Source of the DNA: Elusimicrobiota bacterium
GTDB lineage: Bacteria; Elusimicrobiota; Endomicrobiia; CG1-02-37-114; XYA2-FULL-39-19
Assembly: GCA_018816525.1 (NCBI GenBank)
Contig: JAHIVV010000032.1
Coordinates: 1-33,971, forward strand
Direction: 5' to 3'
Length of the DNA stretch: 33,971 bases
Of the stretch, positions 1-7,509 are shown piece by piece. Under the pieces are notes generated by a model. It was not told where the DNA came from. It did not search any database and saw only the letters and a list, made by a program, of their open reading frames with translations. Numbering within the stretch: the stretch's first letter is position 1; each line of letters begins with the position of its first letter. The position numbers were made by a program, and so were the translations under genes.

Positions 1-202
1 CCTCTCCCGTAAATATTTTATAAATCGGTATTCTTTTTTCTTTGTTATCCAGCTGAAGGGCAAATTCGGCTTATCTTACTCATAATACCACGCCATATCC
101 ATTCTTTTATACTCACTTCTGCCAGAAGCATATGGTAATAAAATTTATTCGTAACTTTTTATTAAATTCAACACAAAAACAGTTATTTTCGCTTTCACCC
201 AT
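1..202 (-). pseudogene. Decayed small gene with intact expression signals
   Basis: An ATG at 200-202 has a strong AGGAGG site (209-214) six bases upstream and a consensus promoter (237-265). The frame opened by that ATG closes after 29 codons at 113-115 and looks unremarkable (begins MGESENNC). Past about position 140 the neighbouring frame becomes much more protein-like, with the stretches SEYKRMDMAWYYE and SWITKKKEYRFIKYLRER running to the window edge. That frame is interrupted by stops. I read this as a gene broken by at least one frameshift and a stop. A genuine 29-residue peptide is the alternative. I do not recognise the family. Confidence 0.35.
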
Positions 203-236
203 TGGATACCTCCTCTTTCCGTCGGTTATTGACTAT

Positions 237-265
237 ATTATAGACGATAAAAAGGGTTTTGTCAA
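237..265 (-). promoter_or_regulatory. Consensus sigma70 promoter
   Basis: On the minus strand TTGACA (260-265) and TATAAT (237-242) are separated by exactly 17 bases, a perfect match to the housekeeping consensus. It points at the small broken gene starting at 202. Its -35 hexamer lies next to the 3' end of the DUF6933-type gene. Confidence 0.75.
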
Positions 266-672
266 AATAAATATTCGGTTCCATTTGGAGAATACGGGTT
301 TAAATTAAGCGTATGATTTACCATAATCCCGGTTGCCCCGCGGTCTGAAGTATAAGAATATTTTATTTCCTGGCAATCGCTAAGTAAACGCTGGATGATT
401 ACATCATCAATTTTCTCGTCTTTTAATGTTTTCTCAAGCCATTTTCTGAATGTATCAGGGAGATTTCTAATTTCAGTAATCTTAACTTCATGGCAAATGA
501 GAGTAAAGAATGTGGTTTTATTCGTAAATATCAGGCATTTATGTCTGCCTATTTTGAATAAGTTGGCATACCACGCGCCCAGCAGAGAATTGTCATCAGT
601 TTCCCGAACAATCTGGTCCCTGGATATCCCCATTTCTTTCAAGAGTTTTTTTGTGCAGCAAAGATAGGTCAT
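262..672 (-). CDS. DUF6933-type hypothetical protein
   Basis: This 136-residue soluble protein starts LCCTKKLLKEMGI and has LGAWYANLFKIGRHKCLIF near residues 31-49, followed by a stretch ending in TTFFTLI. That pattern (RCT-K-LL at the N-terminus, then LGDWYANL and a basic/hydrophobic strand) is what I associate with DUF6933, a family of unknown function usually found as single small genes in accessory regions. There is no signal peptide or membrane segment. No good ribosome site precedes the ATG at 670-672. Its neighbours are a toxin-antitoxin pair and a decayed gene. The family assignment is from memory of motifs. No function is proposed. Confidence 0.6.
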   Translation of the reverse strand: MTYLCCTKKLLKEMGISRDQIVRETDDNSLLGAWYANLFKIGRHKCLIFTNKTTFFTLICHEVKITEIRNLPDTFRKWLEKTLKDEKIDDVIIQRLLSDCQEIKYSYTSDRGATGIMVNHTLNLNPYSPNGTEYLF

Positions 673-736
673 AATATTTTTAGTTTACAATTTTAGCAGA
701 AATAAGTAAAGCGGATTTGAGACGAGCAGGGGGATG

Positions 737-1156
737 TTATTTACTTAATAAATCAATTTCTTTTAAAAATTCACTTGCGTTTAGTATCTTGCAATTTTTA
801 ATTGTTTTAAGTTCAAGTAGATGTTTATCACCGCTGATAATAAATTGAGCTCCGCCTTCAATCGCGCAATCAACGAATTTTTCATCATCTGGGTCATTTT
901 TTAGTGTCTGATGTTTTACTTTTGGCTTAATAACGATGGCTTTTTCAGAATTAGAAAATAGTATCGTAATGTCTTCAATATCTTCTTCTGAAAGAGAAAA
1001 CCTGTTAAGTACTTCAAAGTATTCGTTAAGAATGTCCTGACTCACGACTAAAACAATATCGCCCTTGTCCCATAAGTCAATAATTTGGCGAGGTTTTCCA
1101 CCCCAAAGGCTTGATATTAAAATATTTGTATCGATGACAACCCTGATAGTTTTCAT
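737..1156 (-). CDS. PIN-domain toxin of a type II toxin-antitoxin pair
   Basis: This 139-residue PIN-fold ribonuclease resembles the COG1569 group of putative toxin components. Metal-binding acidic residues are visible: Asp9 in VVIDTNILIS, an acidic cluster in SEEDIEDI, and the C-terminal DPDDEKFVDCAIEGG and GDKHLL motifs. By family it would cleave RNA in the cytoplasm unless bound by its antitoxin. Its ATG (1154-1156) shares one base with the antitoxin stop codon (TAATG), so translation is probably coupled. No independent ribosome site is obvious. Length is normal and all key acidic residues are present, so the toxin looks intact. Confidence 0.88.
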   Translation of the reverse strand: MKTIRVVIDTNILISSLWGGKPRQIIDLWDKGDIVLVVSQDILNEYFEVLNRFSLSEEDIEDITILFSNSEKAIVIKPKVKHQTLKNDPDDEKFVDCAIEGGAQFIISGDKHLLELKTIKNCKILNASEFLKEIDLLSK

Positions 1157-1404
1157 TATTTCTTTAAGCGAACATCCTTAATCAGTTTATCAACATCTTG
1201 TAGGCCATATCCTGCCCGTTTTGCAGCTTCCCGGGTACGAGCCCATAAAGAGTTTATATTAACCGAAAATGCATCTTCGCTTAGTGTCCTAAGCAATGCA
1301 ATTGGGTGTCCTTTGCGCGTAATCACTACTGGGCCAAATTTATCACTGAGTTTTAAAACCCTATTAGTTTCTAGTTTGAGTTCACGGATGTTTGCAAATC
1401 TCAT
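1156..1404 (-). CDS. Phd/YefM-family antitoxin
   Basis: This 82-residue protein begins MRFANIRELK and contains FGPVVITRKGHPIALL, the typical Phd/YefM N-terminal DNA-binding and dimerisation fold. The C-terminal half (WARTREAAKRAGYGLQDVDKL) would be the toxin-binding tail. The ATG at 1402-1404 is preferred over a TTG twelve bases upstream because that TTG overlaps the GGAGG ribosome site (1411-1415). It is the first gene of a two-gene operon with the PIN toxin. It should neutralise the toxin and repress its own promoter through the palindrome at 1421-1442. Confidence 0.87.
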   Translation of the reverse strand: MRFANIRELKLETNRVLKLSDKFGPVVITRKGHPIALLRTLSEDAFSVNINSLWARTREAAKRAGYGLQDVDKLIKDVRLKK

Positions 1405-1420
1405 ATAATCCTCCAATTAG

Positions 1421-1442
1421 TTGTAACACATTTGTGTTACAA
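1421..1442 (-). promoter_or_regulatory. Palindromic operator of the toxin-antitoxin operon
   Basis: Perfect inverted repeat with ten-base arms TTGTAACACA and TGTGTTACAA around TT. It covers the predicted transcription start and ends four bases from the -10 box (1447-1452), so a bound antitoxin would block RNA polymerase. Antitoxin binding is inferred from the way Phd-family operons are autoregulated. Confidence 0.8.
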
Positions 1443-1446
1443 TAGT

Positions 1447-1475
1447 ATTATACTTGGATTCTATTGTTTTGTCAA
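1447..1475 (-). promoter_or_regulatory. Consensus sigma70 promoter of the toxin-antitoxin operon
   Basis: TTGACA (1470-1475) and TATAAT (1447-1452), both perfect matches, stand 17 bases apart on the minus strand. Transcription should start near 1440, inside the operator palindrome, leaving a short leader that carries the GGAGG site of the antitoxin. Confidence 0.82.
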
Positions 1476-1982
1476 GGGGAAATATTAGGAAGGTGGGGTG
1501 TTTACTTCATCTTTTTACAGATAAACAGGCCGACTTGCCAACTAGAGTCCTTACTCTTTGGGTCAATACCGTGATTTTTGGTTATTTGTTTTCTTCTTTT
1601 CTTTCTTTTTTGAAATAAACTGAACCGTCTCCCAACGGGAACCCCTGGGCTTCCGGGGCCCGTTAATTGTACGCAACGATCACGCTCTTGAAAATAGTAA
1701 ACAAAATAAAGATGTATTAGAAAAGAAAATGGAAGATACTACAAAGTAGGGTAAAATTAAACATTTAGGGTAAAATCCCCATGGGTTTTGCTGAAATTTA
1801 GACAAAAAATAGGTAAAACCACGCAATTGTGGGGAAAATACCGCGACCTGGGTTAGTGAGCAAGGACGAACTTGTGGATAATACTTGAAACAAGGGTTCT
1901 ACCAGGAATGATGAAATTTAAGGGTGGGCTAGAATTTTTAATACTAATGTTTACTTTGAATCAGGTATCGTGTCCCGGAAAT
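1476..1982. other. Intergenic stretch without a recognised gene
   Basis: About 500 bases lie between the toxin-antitoxin promoter and the 3' end of the barrel fragment. I see a GC-rich hairpin (1634-1664) and two copies of TAGGGTAAAAT (1747-1757 and 1766-1776). A short plus-strand frame runs from about 1624 to 1749 and ends with a charged, protein-like stretch (NDHALENSKQNKDVLEKK), possibly the tail of a lost gene. Nothing here can be assigned a function. Confidence 0.5.
1634..1664. repeat. GC-rich imperfect hairpin
   Basis: Arms AACGGG...CCCC and GGGG...CCCGTT pair over ten positions with a two-base AA bulge and a nine-base loop. No T-run follows on either side, so it is not a standard intrinsic terminator. 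The GC content is clearly above its surroundings. Confidence 0.5.
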
Positions 1983-2558
1983 CTAAAATTTTAAAGCGAT
2001 ACCTGCTTTCGCGCCGCCACCGATTCCGCCAAAACCGACACCTTCTTTGATGTTAATCTTATGCCTTGAAACACCGTCAGGATAATATCCCCGGGTCTGT
2101 TCGCTTACCACAAAATCAGTGTTTCCTAATACTGTTATATTTAAACCGAAAAACCAAGACATGGAATCAGATAAATTATTTTTAATATCAGTTGTTATTT
2201 CAACCGCAGGCACAACGGTAGCAAGGGCAAGACTACTGCTATAATTCAATATCGTATCTCCCGTCTTGTCAGTACCCGAATCTCTCAGGTATGTGTCTGT
2301 TGAAGATGTTTTCCTGGATATATTTAACAAGTACGCGCCAAGCCCAAGCCCGAAACTAATTCCTGACTCGTTTTGATAATTAAACCTTCCAAGTACAGGT
2401 ACGGCAAGCACTGATATTTCTTCTTTATCCTGTCGTGTGACATCTGCGCTTAAATAGAAATAAGAACTGTCCCATATAATCCTGCCCGGGGGTGTCGGGC
2501 TTGAAGACGGAAGATTCCATTCTTTGGTAAAAGTTTCATAAGGCATTCCCATTCCCAC
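1983..2558 (-). pseudogene. 3' fragment of an outer-membrane beta-barrel protein gene
   Basis: The 191 visible residues alternate polar and hydrophobic residues with glycine-rich turns (SGISFGLGLGAYLLNI, GVGFGGIGGGAKAGIALKF) and end in a terminal phenylalanine, as barrel proteins recognised by BamA do. No signal peptide or true start exists. The frame simply runs upstream to a stop at 2595-2597, and the DNA changes character near 2559, where GC-rich sequence in the opposite coding sense begins. The gene therefore seems cut at its 5' end by a rearrangement or an assembly join. The barrel class is unknown, and the fold assignment rests on sequence texture only. Confidence 0.6.
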
Positions 2559-2830
2559 TACGATATCGGCAACAATTACTCCAAATACAGCGGCTCAACG
2601 TATATCACGTGGGCGCTGCCGGGAATTGTCAACGACTCCGTGTGGCTTAGGATGAAAGCCCGCGACTCGATGGGTCTCATAAGCAGTTACACGATTACAG
2701 GCCCGGTCGCGGTTTCGGAGCAGTTCTTCAGTTCCGCCCCGGTCCTGGTCATTAACAGCATCCAGGGCTCCTCCGGCACCGTGAGGGTCTATTACACCGC
2801 TTACGACGCAGACGGCGATTCCGTCAGTGG
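2559..2830 (+). pseudogene. GC-rich fragment of a large extracellular repeat-domain protein
   Basis: A plus-strand frame open through about 2559-2868 encodes a beta-sandwich-like segment: STYITWALPG, VNDSVWLRMKARDS, then APVLVINSIQGSSGTVRVYY and TAYDADGDSVSG. This resembles Fn3/PKD-like repeats of big secreted proteins, especially the strand pattern SGTVxVxYxxYDADGD. The DNA is far richer in G and C (roughly 60% by eye) than either flank. There is no start codon or ribosome site, and coherence is lost after about 2830, where another frame (TPR) takes over. It is an orphan piece of a gene that belongs elsewhere. Confidence 0.55.
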
Positions 2831-3210
2831 GACTGGGAGACTGCTATTACAATTTAAGAATGACCGGTAATGCTGTTAAAAATTATACAAAAAGCCTAGA
2901 GCTGAATCCGGATAATAAAAAGCTGAAAAAGTGGCTGGAACAGTTATTACAATCTGAAAAAGAAGAATCTCAGCCGAATATTGACACGGCTATACAGTTA
3001 ATGAATTTAAAAAAATACGATGAAGCAATATTAGAACTTAAAAAAGTGCTCAAAAACAATTCGAATAATGCAAGGGTTTATGAAGAATTGGGCAATTGCT
3101 ATTACAATCTGGATAAGAATAAAGAAGCTTTAGGATACTATAAAAAGAGTTTGGAGATTGACGGAAATAATAACAGGCTAAAAACGTGGCTGGAAAAGAT
3201 TGAAAAATAG
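2827..3210 (+). pseudogene. TPR protein, 5'-truncated
   Basis: About 125 residues contain tetratricopeptide units: GDCYYNLRMTGNAVKNYTKS with LELNPDN, then a second repeat with LKKYDEAILELKKVL and ELGNCYYNLDKNKEALGYYK. Both repeats end in a similar LKxWLExL segment. No start or ribosome site is seen. The apparent GTG at 2827 lies within the junction with the GC-rich fragment, so the first part of the gene is missing. TPRs bind other proteins, but the partner is unknown. The FKBP gene begins 86 bases downstream with its own ribosome site. Confidence 0.65.
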
Positions 3211-3221
3211 AATGTGTTGGA

Positions 3222-3250
3222 TTGAAAATTCTTTTACAATTTGATAGAGT
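3222..3250 (+). promoter_or_regulatory. Possible promoter of the FKBP gene
   Basis: TTGAAA (3222-3227) and TAGAGT (3245-3250) are separated by 17 bases. The -10 box matches only four of six consensus positions. The position, 46 bases before the ATG at 3297, is reasonable. Confidence 0.35.
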
Positions 3251-3296
3251 AATTGGCAACAAGAGTTTAAAAAAATTAGGCTGGAGGAGCAAAAAT

Positions 3297-4151
3297 ATGT
3301 TTAATAAATTAGTTGTTGTAACCACGTCGGTTTTATTGATGGGGCTGGGTACTTTGAATGCAGCTGATGCGAAAAAGAAAACACCTGAGGCTGTTACCGC
3401 TACAGCTTCACCAGCCGCCAATGACCTTCTTGAAACCCCAAAAGACAAAATCAGCTATACCATCGGCTGGGACATAGGAAATACCTTAAAAAAACAATAT
3501 ATAGATGTTGACACAAACATTCTCATAATGGGCATTGAAGGAGCAATTAATAATTACAAAAAACTGCTTTCTGATGAAGAGATGCAGCAGGTTATCGCAG
3601 GTTTGAGGGAAGAAATACAAACTAAGAGAGAGGAAGCTATGTCCAAGCAGAGTGAAATTAATAAAAAAGAGGGCGCAGCATTTCTCGCTAAAAATAAGTT
3701 GGATAAAGGAGTCAAAGTCCTGCCCAGCGGCTTACAATATAAAGTAATCGAAAATGGAAAAGGGCCGAAACCCAAATCCATAGATACAGTCAAGGTAAAC
3801 TATAGCGGAAAATTAATTGATGGAACAGAATTCGACAGTTCCTATAAACGCGGGGTTCCTGCAACCTTTCCTGTGACCGGCGTAATTCCCGGCTGGACCG
3901 AAGTCTTGCAACTGATGAAAGCCGGTTCTAAATGGCAGGTATTTATCCCGTCCAATCTTGCTTACGGTGAACGCGGAGCCGGTGAAACTATCGGGCCAGA
4001 TGCAACTCTGATTTTCACGGTAGAGCTTCTTGAAATACAAAAACCGGAAGATAAATCCGCTATACCTGGTGTGACCAGCGCGCCTTCGGCGCCTGCCAGC
4101 CCAAAAGTTATTCCGGCCCCCAAACCAGCTCCCCAAACTGAGAAAAAATAA
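3297..4151 (+). CDS. Exported FKBP-type peptidyl-prolyl cis-trans isomerase
   Basis: This 284-residue protein should speed proline isomerisation in the cell envelope, helping secreted or outer-membrane proteins fold. A signal peptide (MFNKLVVVTTSVLLMGLG, then LNAADA) is followed by an FKBP N-terminal helical dimerisation domain (SYTIGWDIGN onwards). The FKBP catalytic domain carries VNYSGKLIDGTEFDSS, FPVTGVIPGWTE and LAYGERGAG. The C-terminus is a proline/alanine/lysine tail. The layout is that of Mip/FkpA. The ATG at 3297 is chosen because GGAGG (3283-3287) precedes it and the signal peptide starts there. An upstream in-frame TTG at 3222 would spoil the signal peptide. The MFS gene follows ten bases later. 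Confidence 0.9.
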   Translation: MFNKLVVVTTSVLLMGLGTLNAADAKKKTPEAVTATASPAANDLLETPKDKISYTIGWDIGNTLKKQYIDVDTNILIMGIEGAINNYKKLLSDEEMQQVIAGLREEIQTKREEAMSKQSEINKKEGAAFLAKNKLDKGVKVLPSGLQYKVIENGKGPKPKSIDTVKVNYSGKLIDGTEFDSSYKRGVPATFPVTGVIPGWTEVLQLMKAGSKWQVFIPSNLAYGERGAGETIGPDATLIFTVELLEIQKPEDKSAIPGVTSAPSAPASPKVIPAPKPAPQTEKK

Positions 4152-4161
4152 GGAATAAATT

Positions 4162-5289
4162 TTGCAGGTTTATTTAGCAGTAGCGCTAACCGATTTAATA
4201 ATATTTTTTATTACTTTTTTCGTAATGTACCGCGCCGGCGAGAGCAATCTCAGCAACGGCCTGTGTGCTTTGTTGGGTATATCAGGCAGTATCGGTTATG
4301 TTATGTCCAGCATGGTGTCAGGTAAAGTAGTAAACCAAAAAAATTGTAAAAGTTTATTATTAGTAAGCTCGCTCACTGGAACAATCCTTTGCCTGATAAT
4401 GCTTTTCTCAACGAACTATCTTTTCAATCTGCTTTTATTATTTGTCTTTAGCGCGGCTAACGGATTATTTTTCAATGCTTTTCAATCTTTCATGCGCAAT
4501 AGTTCTTCCAGAGGAAAGCTAATGAAAATAATTTGCATGTACACAATTGCATGGAGCGGCGGTATATCTTTGGGGTATCTTGCTTCCGGAAGCCTTTATA
4601 AACTGGGCCCCTATGCGCTTTCAATAATTGTTATTCTTTCTGGCGCCTGGGTATTATGGATTTTCCGCAAAGATAGCAGTATTGAAGCCAATAAGGAAAC
4701 GGAAGATTATGCATTCAGCAAAAATGTAATGTTCGTTTGGATAGGCTGGATAATAATAGCTGTTGTAACTTTTGTGGAAAGGTCTATACTGGTTTTTTTC
4801 CCCGTGTTTTGTGCTCAGAAAAATATCGGCCCTTTTTATGCAAGTTTACCGTTGTTTCTTATGATGTTCGGCCAGGGTGTTTTTAGCATTTATTTTATTA
4901 AAAATACAAGATTGTTTTATAATAAAAACGTAATTATTTTAGCCAATATTGCAGCGGCTATAGTTATGTTATCAGTATGGCTGTTTCCAAGTTATCTGGT
5001 TTATATTATTGGTTTTATATTATTGGGTTTATATGGGTCTTTTACTTATTTTTCAGCCGTTTTTTATGCGAATAACCATTTTGAAAACCGTTCCTTAAAT
5101 GTTGGAATTAATGAAACAATTGTCGGAATGAGCTCGATTACAGGAGTAGCTATTTCATATATTTGGATGAAAGCCCTGCCCGGCCCGGATTCTATATATC
5201 TGGGATGCGCGCTGCTTTTGATTATTTTAGTATTTGTCATTTTGTTCTTTCCTGTAAAATCCCGGGTAAATATCCGGAAAGTTTGTTGA
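4162..5289 (+). CDS. Major facilitator superfamily transporter
   Basis: This 375-residue integral membrane protein has about eleven or twelve hydrophobic helices in two halves, with a hydrophilic central segment (FRKDSSIEANKETEDYAFSK) near residues 169-188, the usual MFS hinge. Cytoplasmic loops carry short basic patches (GKVVNQKNCKS, RGKLMK). The substrate cannot be read from sequence. The start is a TTG at 4162-4164 preceded by AAGGA (4150-4154). No better start is in frame, and the first helix begins at once. It lies ten bases after the FKBP gene, so the two are probably co-transcribed. Its stop codon lies in the -35 box of the next promoter. Confidence 0.8.
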   Translation: MQVYLAVALTDLIIFFITFFVMYRAGESNLSNGLCALLGISGSIGYVMSSMVSGKVVNQKNCKSLLLVSSLTGTILCLIMLFSTNYLFNLLLLFVFSAANGLFFNAFQSFMRNSSSRGKLMKIICMYTIAWSGGISLGYLASGSLYKLGPYALSIIVILSGAWVLWIFRKDSSIEANKETEDYAFSKNVMFVWIGWIIIAVVTFVERSILVFFPVFCAQKNIGPFYASLPLFLMMFGQGVFSIYFIKNTRLFYNKNVIILANIAAAIVMLSVWLFPSYLVYIIGFILLGLYGSFTYFSAVFYANNHFENRSLNVGINETIVGMSSITGVAISYIWMKALPGPDSIYLGCALLLIILVFVILFFPVKSRVNIRKVC

Positions 5290-5314
5290 CAATAAAGCTG
5301 ATATATTATATCAT
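5286..5314 (+). promoter_or_regulatory. Promoter of the malic enzyme/fumarase operon
   Basis: TTGACA (5286-5291) and TATCAT (5309-5314) are 17 bases apart, matching 11 of 12 consensus positions. The predicted start near 5321 gives a leader of about 25 bases with AAGGAG at 5334-5339, six bases before the GTG start. Confidence 0.7.
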
Positions 5315-5345
5315 TTGCTTTAATTAACCAAATAAGGAGCATTTT

Positions 5346-6677
5346 GTGCCAACCAAAGAAGAATTACTTGAAAAAGCAAAAAAACCGGCTCAGGAAGCCA
5401 TGAAGCTTCACCCTTTCTATCAGGGGAAAATAGAAATTGTTCCAAAGTGCTGTATAAGGAGCATGGATGACTTTTCTATCTGGTACAGCCCAGGGGTTGC
5501 AGAGCCCTGTAAAGCAATAAATAAAAACAGAGACCTTTCTTTTGATTACACTAACAGAGCCAATTTGATAGCAATAATTACCGACGGCACAAGAGTGCTC
5601 GGGCTGGGCAATATTGGGCCTGAAGCCGCCATGCCGGTTATGGAAGGCAAGGCGATGATTTTTAAATATCTCGGTGGAGTTGACGCCGTGCCGCTATGCC
5701 TCAATACCACAGATCCGAAAAAATTCATAGAAACAGTAAAACTTCTTGAACCGTCGTTTGGCGGAATAAATCTTGAAGATATTGAAATGCCTAAGTGTTT
5801 TGAAATACTGGACACGTTAAGAAAAGAAATGAATATTCCTGTCTGGCATGATGACCAGCAGGGAACCGCTCTTGTTACGGTAGCAGGTTTTATCAATGCG
5901 TTAAAAGTCGTAGGGAAAAAAATAAATCAGGTAAAAATCGCCATGGTAGGAGCCGGTTCGGCAAATATCTGCACGGCGCGCCTGCTGATTAAAGCCGGCG
6001 TAAATCCGGAAAACATTATCATGACAGATACAAAAGGCACATTGCATGAAGGAAGAACGGAACTCAAAGAAAAGTATAAAGAAAAATGGGAAATATGCCA
6101 GAAGACTAATAAAAACAATATTTTGGGCGGTATAGCCGAAGCCATGAAGGGAGCAGACGCAGTAATTGCGCTTTCTACTCCGGGGCCTGATATTATAAAA
6201 AAGGAATGGATAAAAGCAATGGCAAAAGACTCTATTGTTTTTGTCTGCGCGAATCCTATCCCTGAAATCTGGCCATGGGAAGCAAAGGAAGCTGGGGCAA
6301 AAATAGTGGCAACGGGCCGTTCGGATTTTTCTAACCAGGTTAATAACTCGCTGGGTTTTCCGGGAGTTTTCCGCGGAGCTTTGGATGTAAGGGCAAAAAC
6401 TATTACAGATGAAATGTGTATCGCTGCGGCCAACGAGATAGCAAAAGTCCAGGAAGATAAAGGCCTGGATGAAGAACATATCGTCCCCACTATGGATAAT
6501 TGGGAAGTTTATATAAGGGAAGCAGTTGCTGTAGGTTTAAAAGCGATAGAACAGGGCGTGGCAAGAAAAATACTCACAAAAGAAGAATTATGGAGACAGG
6601 CAGAAACCGTTATCAAAAGATCCAGGGACGAAGTAAAAATACTTATGGATAGCGGAATCATTAAAAAATATGCATAA
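5346..6677 (+). CDS. Malic enzyme (oxaloacetate-decarboxylating malate dehydrogenase)
   Basis: Converts malate to pyruvate and CO2 with reduction of NAD(P). The N-terminal malic domain shows WYSPGVAEPCKAI, TDGTRVLGLGNIGPEAAMP and the catalytic-region lysine in EGKAMIFKYLGGVDAVPLC. Metal-binding acidic residues lie in GGINLEDIEMP and VWHDDQQGTA. The C-terminal Rossmann domain has VGAGSANICTARLL. At 443 residues it fits the short bacterial/archaeal malic enzymes without a phosphotransacetylase domain. The GTG start is fixed by AAGGAG at 5334-5339. The final eight bases overlap the fumarase alpha frame, so malate and fumarate conversion are encoded together. Cofactor preference (NAD or NADP) cannot be told here. 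Confidence 0.93.
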   Translation: MPTKEELLEKAKKPAQEAMKLHPFYQGKIEIVPKCCIRSMDDFSIWYSPGVAEPCKAINKNRDLSFDYTNRANLIAIITDGTRVLGLGNIGPEAAMPVMEGKAMIFKYLGGVDAVPLCLNTTDPKKFIETVKLLEPSFGGINLEDIEMPKCFEILDTLRKEMNIPVWHDDQQGTALVTVAGFINALKVVGKKINQVKIAMVGAGSANICTARLLIKAGVNPENIIMTDTKGTLHEGRTELKEKYKEKWEICQKTNKNNILGGIAEAMKGADAVIALSTPGPDIIKKEWIKAMAKDSIVFVCANPIPEIWPWEAKEAGAKIVATGRSDFSNQVNNSLGFPGVFRGALDVRAKTITDEMCIAAANEIAKVQEDKGLDEEHIVPTMDNWEVYIREAVAVGLKAIEQGVARKILTKEELWRQAETVIKRSRDEVKILMDSGIIKKYA

Positions 6678-7509
6678 AGTAGACATGAAAAATGTTATCC
6701 AGGAAGTTAAAAAGGCCTGTATTGATACAAACTGTATCATAAGGAAAGATATTGCGTCTGCTTTAAAAAAGGCGGTAAAAAATGAAACCGGCCTGGCAAA
6801 AGAAATTTTAAACGAGCTTATTTTAAACAGCAAAATAGCAAAAAAAGAAATGATGCCGATTTGCCAGGATACCGGAATAACATGTGTTTTTATTGAAATC
6901 GGTGATAACGTTCAAATTGTCGGCGGTAACCTTTATGATGCCATAAATGAGGGTGTCAGGCGCGCCTACCAGGATGGTTTCTTAAGGAAATCTGTTGTTG
7001 AAGACCCTATTTTCAGGAAAAACACCAGGGATAATACGCCAGCGGTAATCCATACGGATATTGTAAGAGGCGAAGAACTTAAGATAAAAATTATGCCAAA
7101 AGGCGGCGGTGCAGAAAACATGGGCAGGTATATGAACTTCAGCCCGAATGCAACTGTTGCTTCAATAGAAGATTTTGTTATAGAAACAGTAAAAATTGCC
7201 GGCGCCAATGCCTGCCCGCCTGTTATTGTCGGCGTAGGTATCGGAGGAACTATGGATTATTCCTGTGTTCTTGCAAAGAAAGCGCTTTTCAGGCCGATAA
7301 ACCATAGAAACGAAAACCCTTTTTACGCAAAATTAGAAAAATCCCTGCTTGATAAGCTTAATGAAACCTGCATCGGCCCCCAGGGGCTTGGCGGAAAAAC
7401 CACAGCTTTAGCCGTGCATATAGAAACCTATCCATGCCATATAGCTTCATTGCCTGTTGCCGTAAATTTGAACTGTCATGCAACCAGGACAAAAGAAATA
7501 ATTCTATGA
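6670..7509 (+). CDS. Class I fumarate hydratase, alpha subunit
   Basis: This 279-residue N-terminal half of the two-subunit Fe-S hydro-lyase interconverts fumarate and malate in the cytoplasm. Cysteines that could hold the [4Fe-4S] cluster sit in the family motifs MPICQDTGITCVF, ANACPPVIVGVGIGG and ETCIGPQGLGGKTTALAV. The sequence GGGAENMGRY is also typical. The tartrate dehydratase alpha subunit is the close alternative, but the malic enzyme upstream favours fumarase. The first ATG overlaps the malic enzyme stop by eight bases. A second ATG at 6685 is possible, and neither has a strong ribosome site. The last four bases overlap the beta-subunit start. Confidence 0.9.
   Translation: MHKVDMKNVIQEVKKACIDTNCIIRKDIASALKKAVKNETGLAKEILNELILNSKIAKKEMMPICQDTGITCVFIEIGDNVQIVGGNLYDAINEGVRRAYQDGFLRKSVVEDPIFRKNTRDNTPAVIHTDIVRGEELKIKIMPKGGGAENMGRYMNFSPNATVASIEDFVIETVKIAGANACPPVIVGVGIGGTMDYSCVLAKKALFRPINHRNENPFYAKLEKSLLDKLNETCIGPQGLGGKTTALAVHIETYPCHIASLPVAVNLNCHATRTKEIIL

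Noticed and set aside
1747-1776. Two TAGGGTAAAAT copies as a possible CRISPR or iteron start
   Set aside because: Only two copies, 19 bases apart, with no third unit, no spacer regularity and no cas or rep gene nearby.
1840-1985. Plus-strand open stretch of about 45 codons before the barrel fragment
   Set aside because: No start with a ribosome site, no recognisable motif, and bounded by stops at both ends; chance is sufficient.
7434-7505. Longer fumarase beta start at 7434
   Set aside because: The added 24 residues are read out of frame from the alpha-subunit gene and are not family-like; ATGA overlap at 7506 is the real start.
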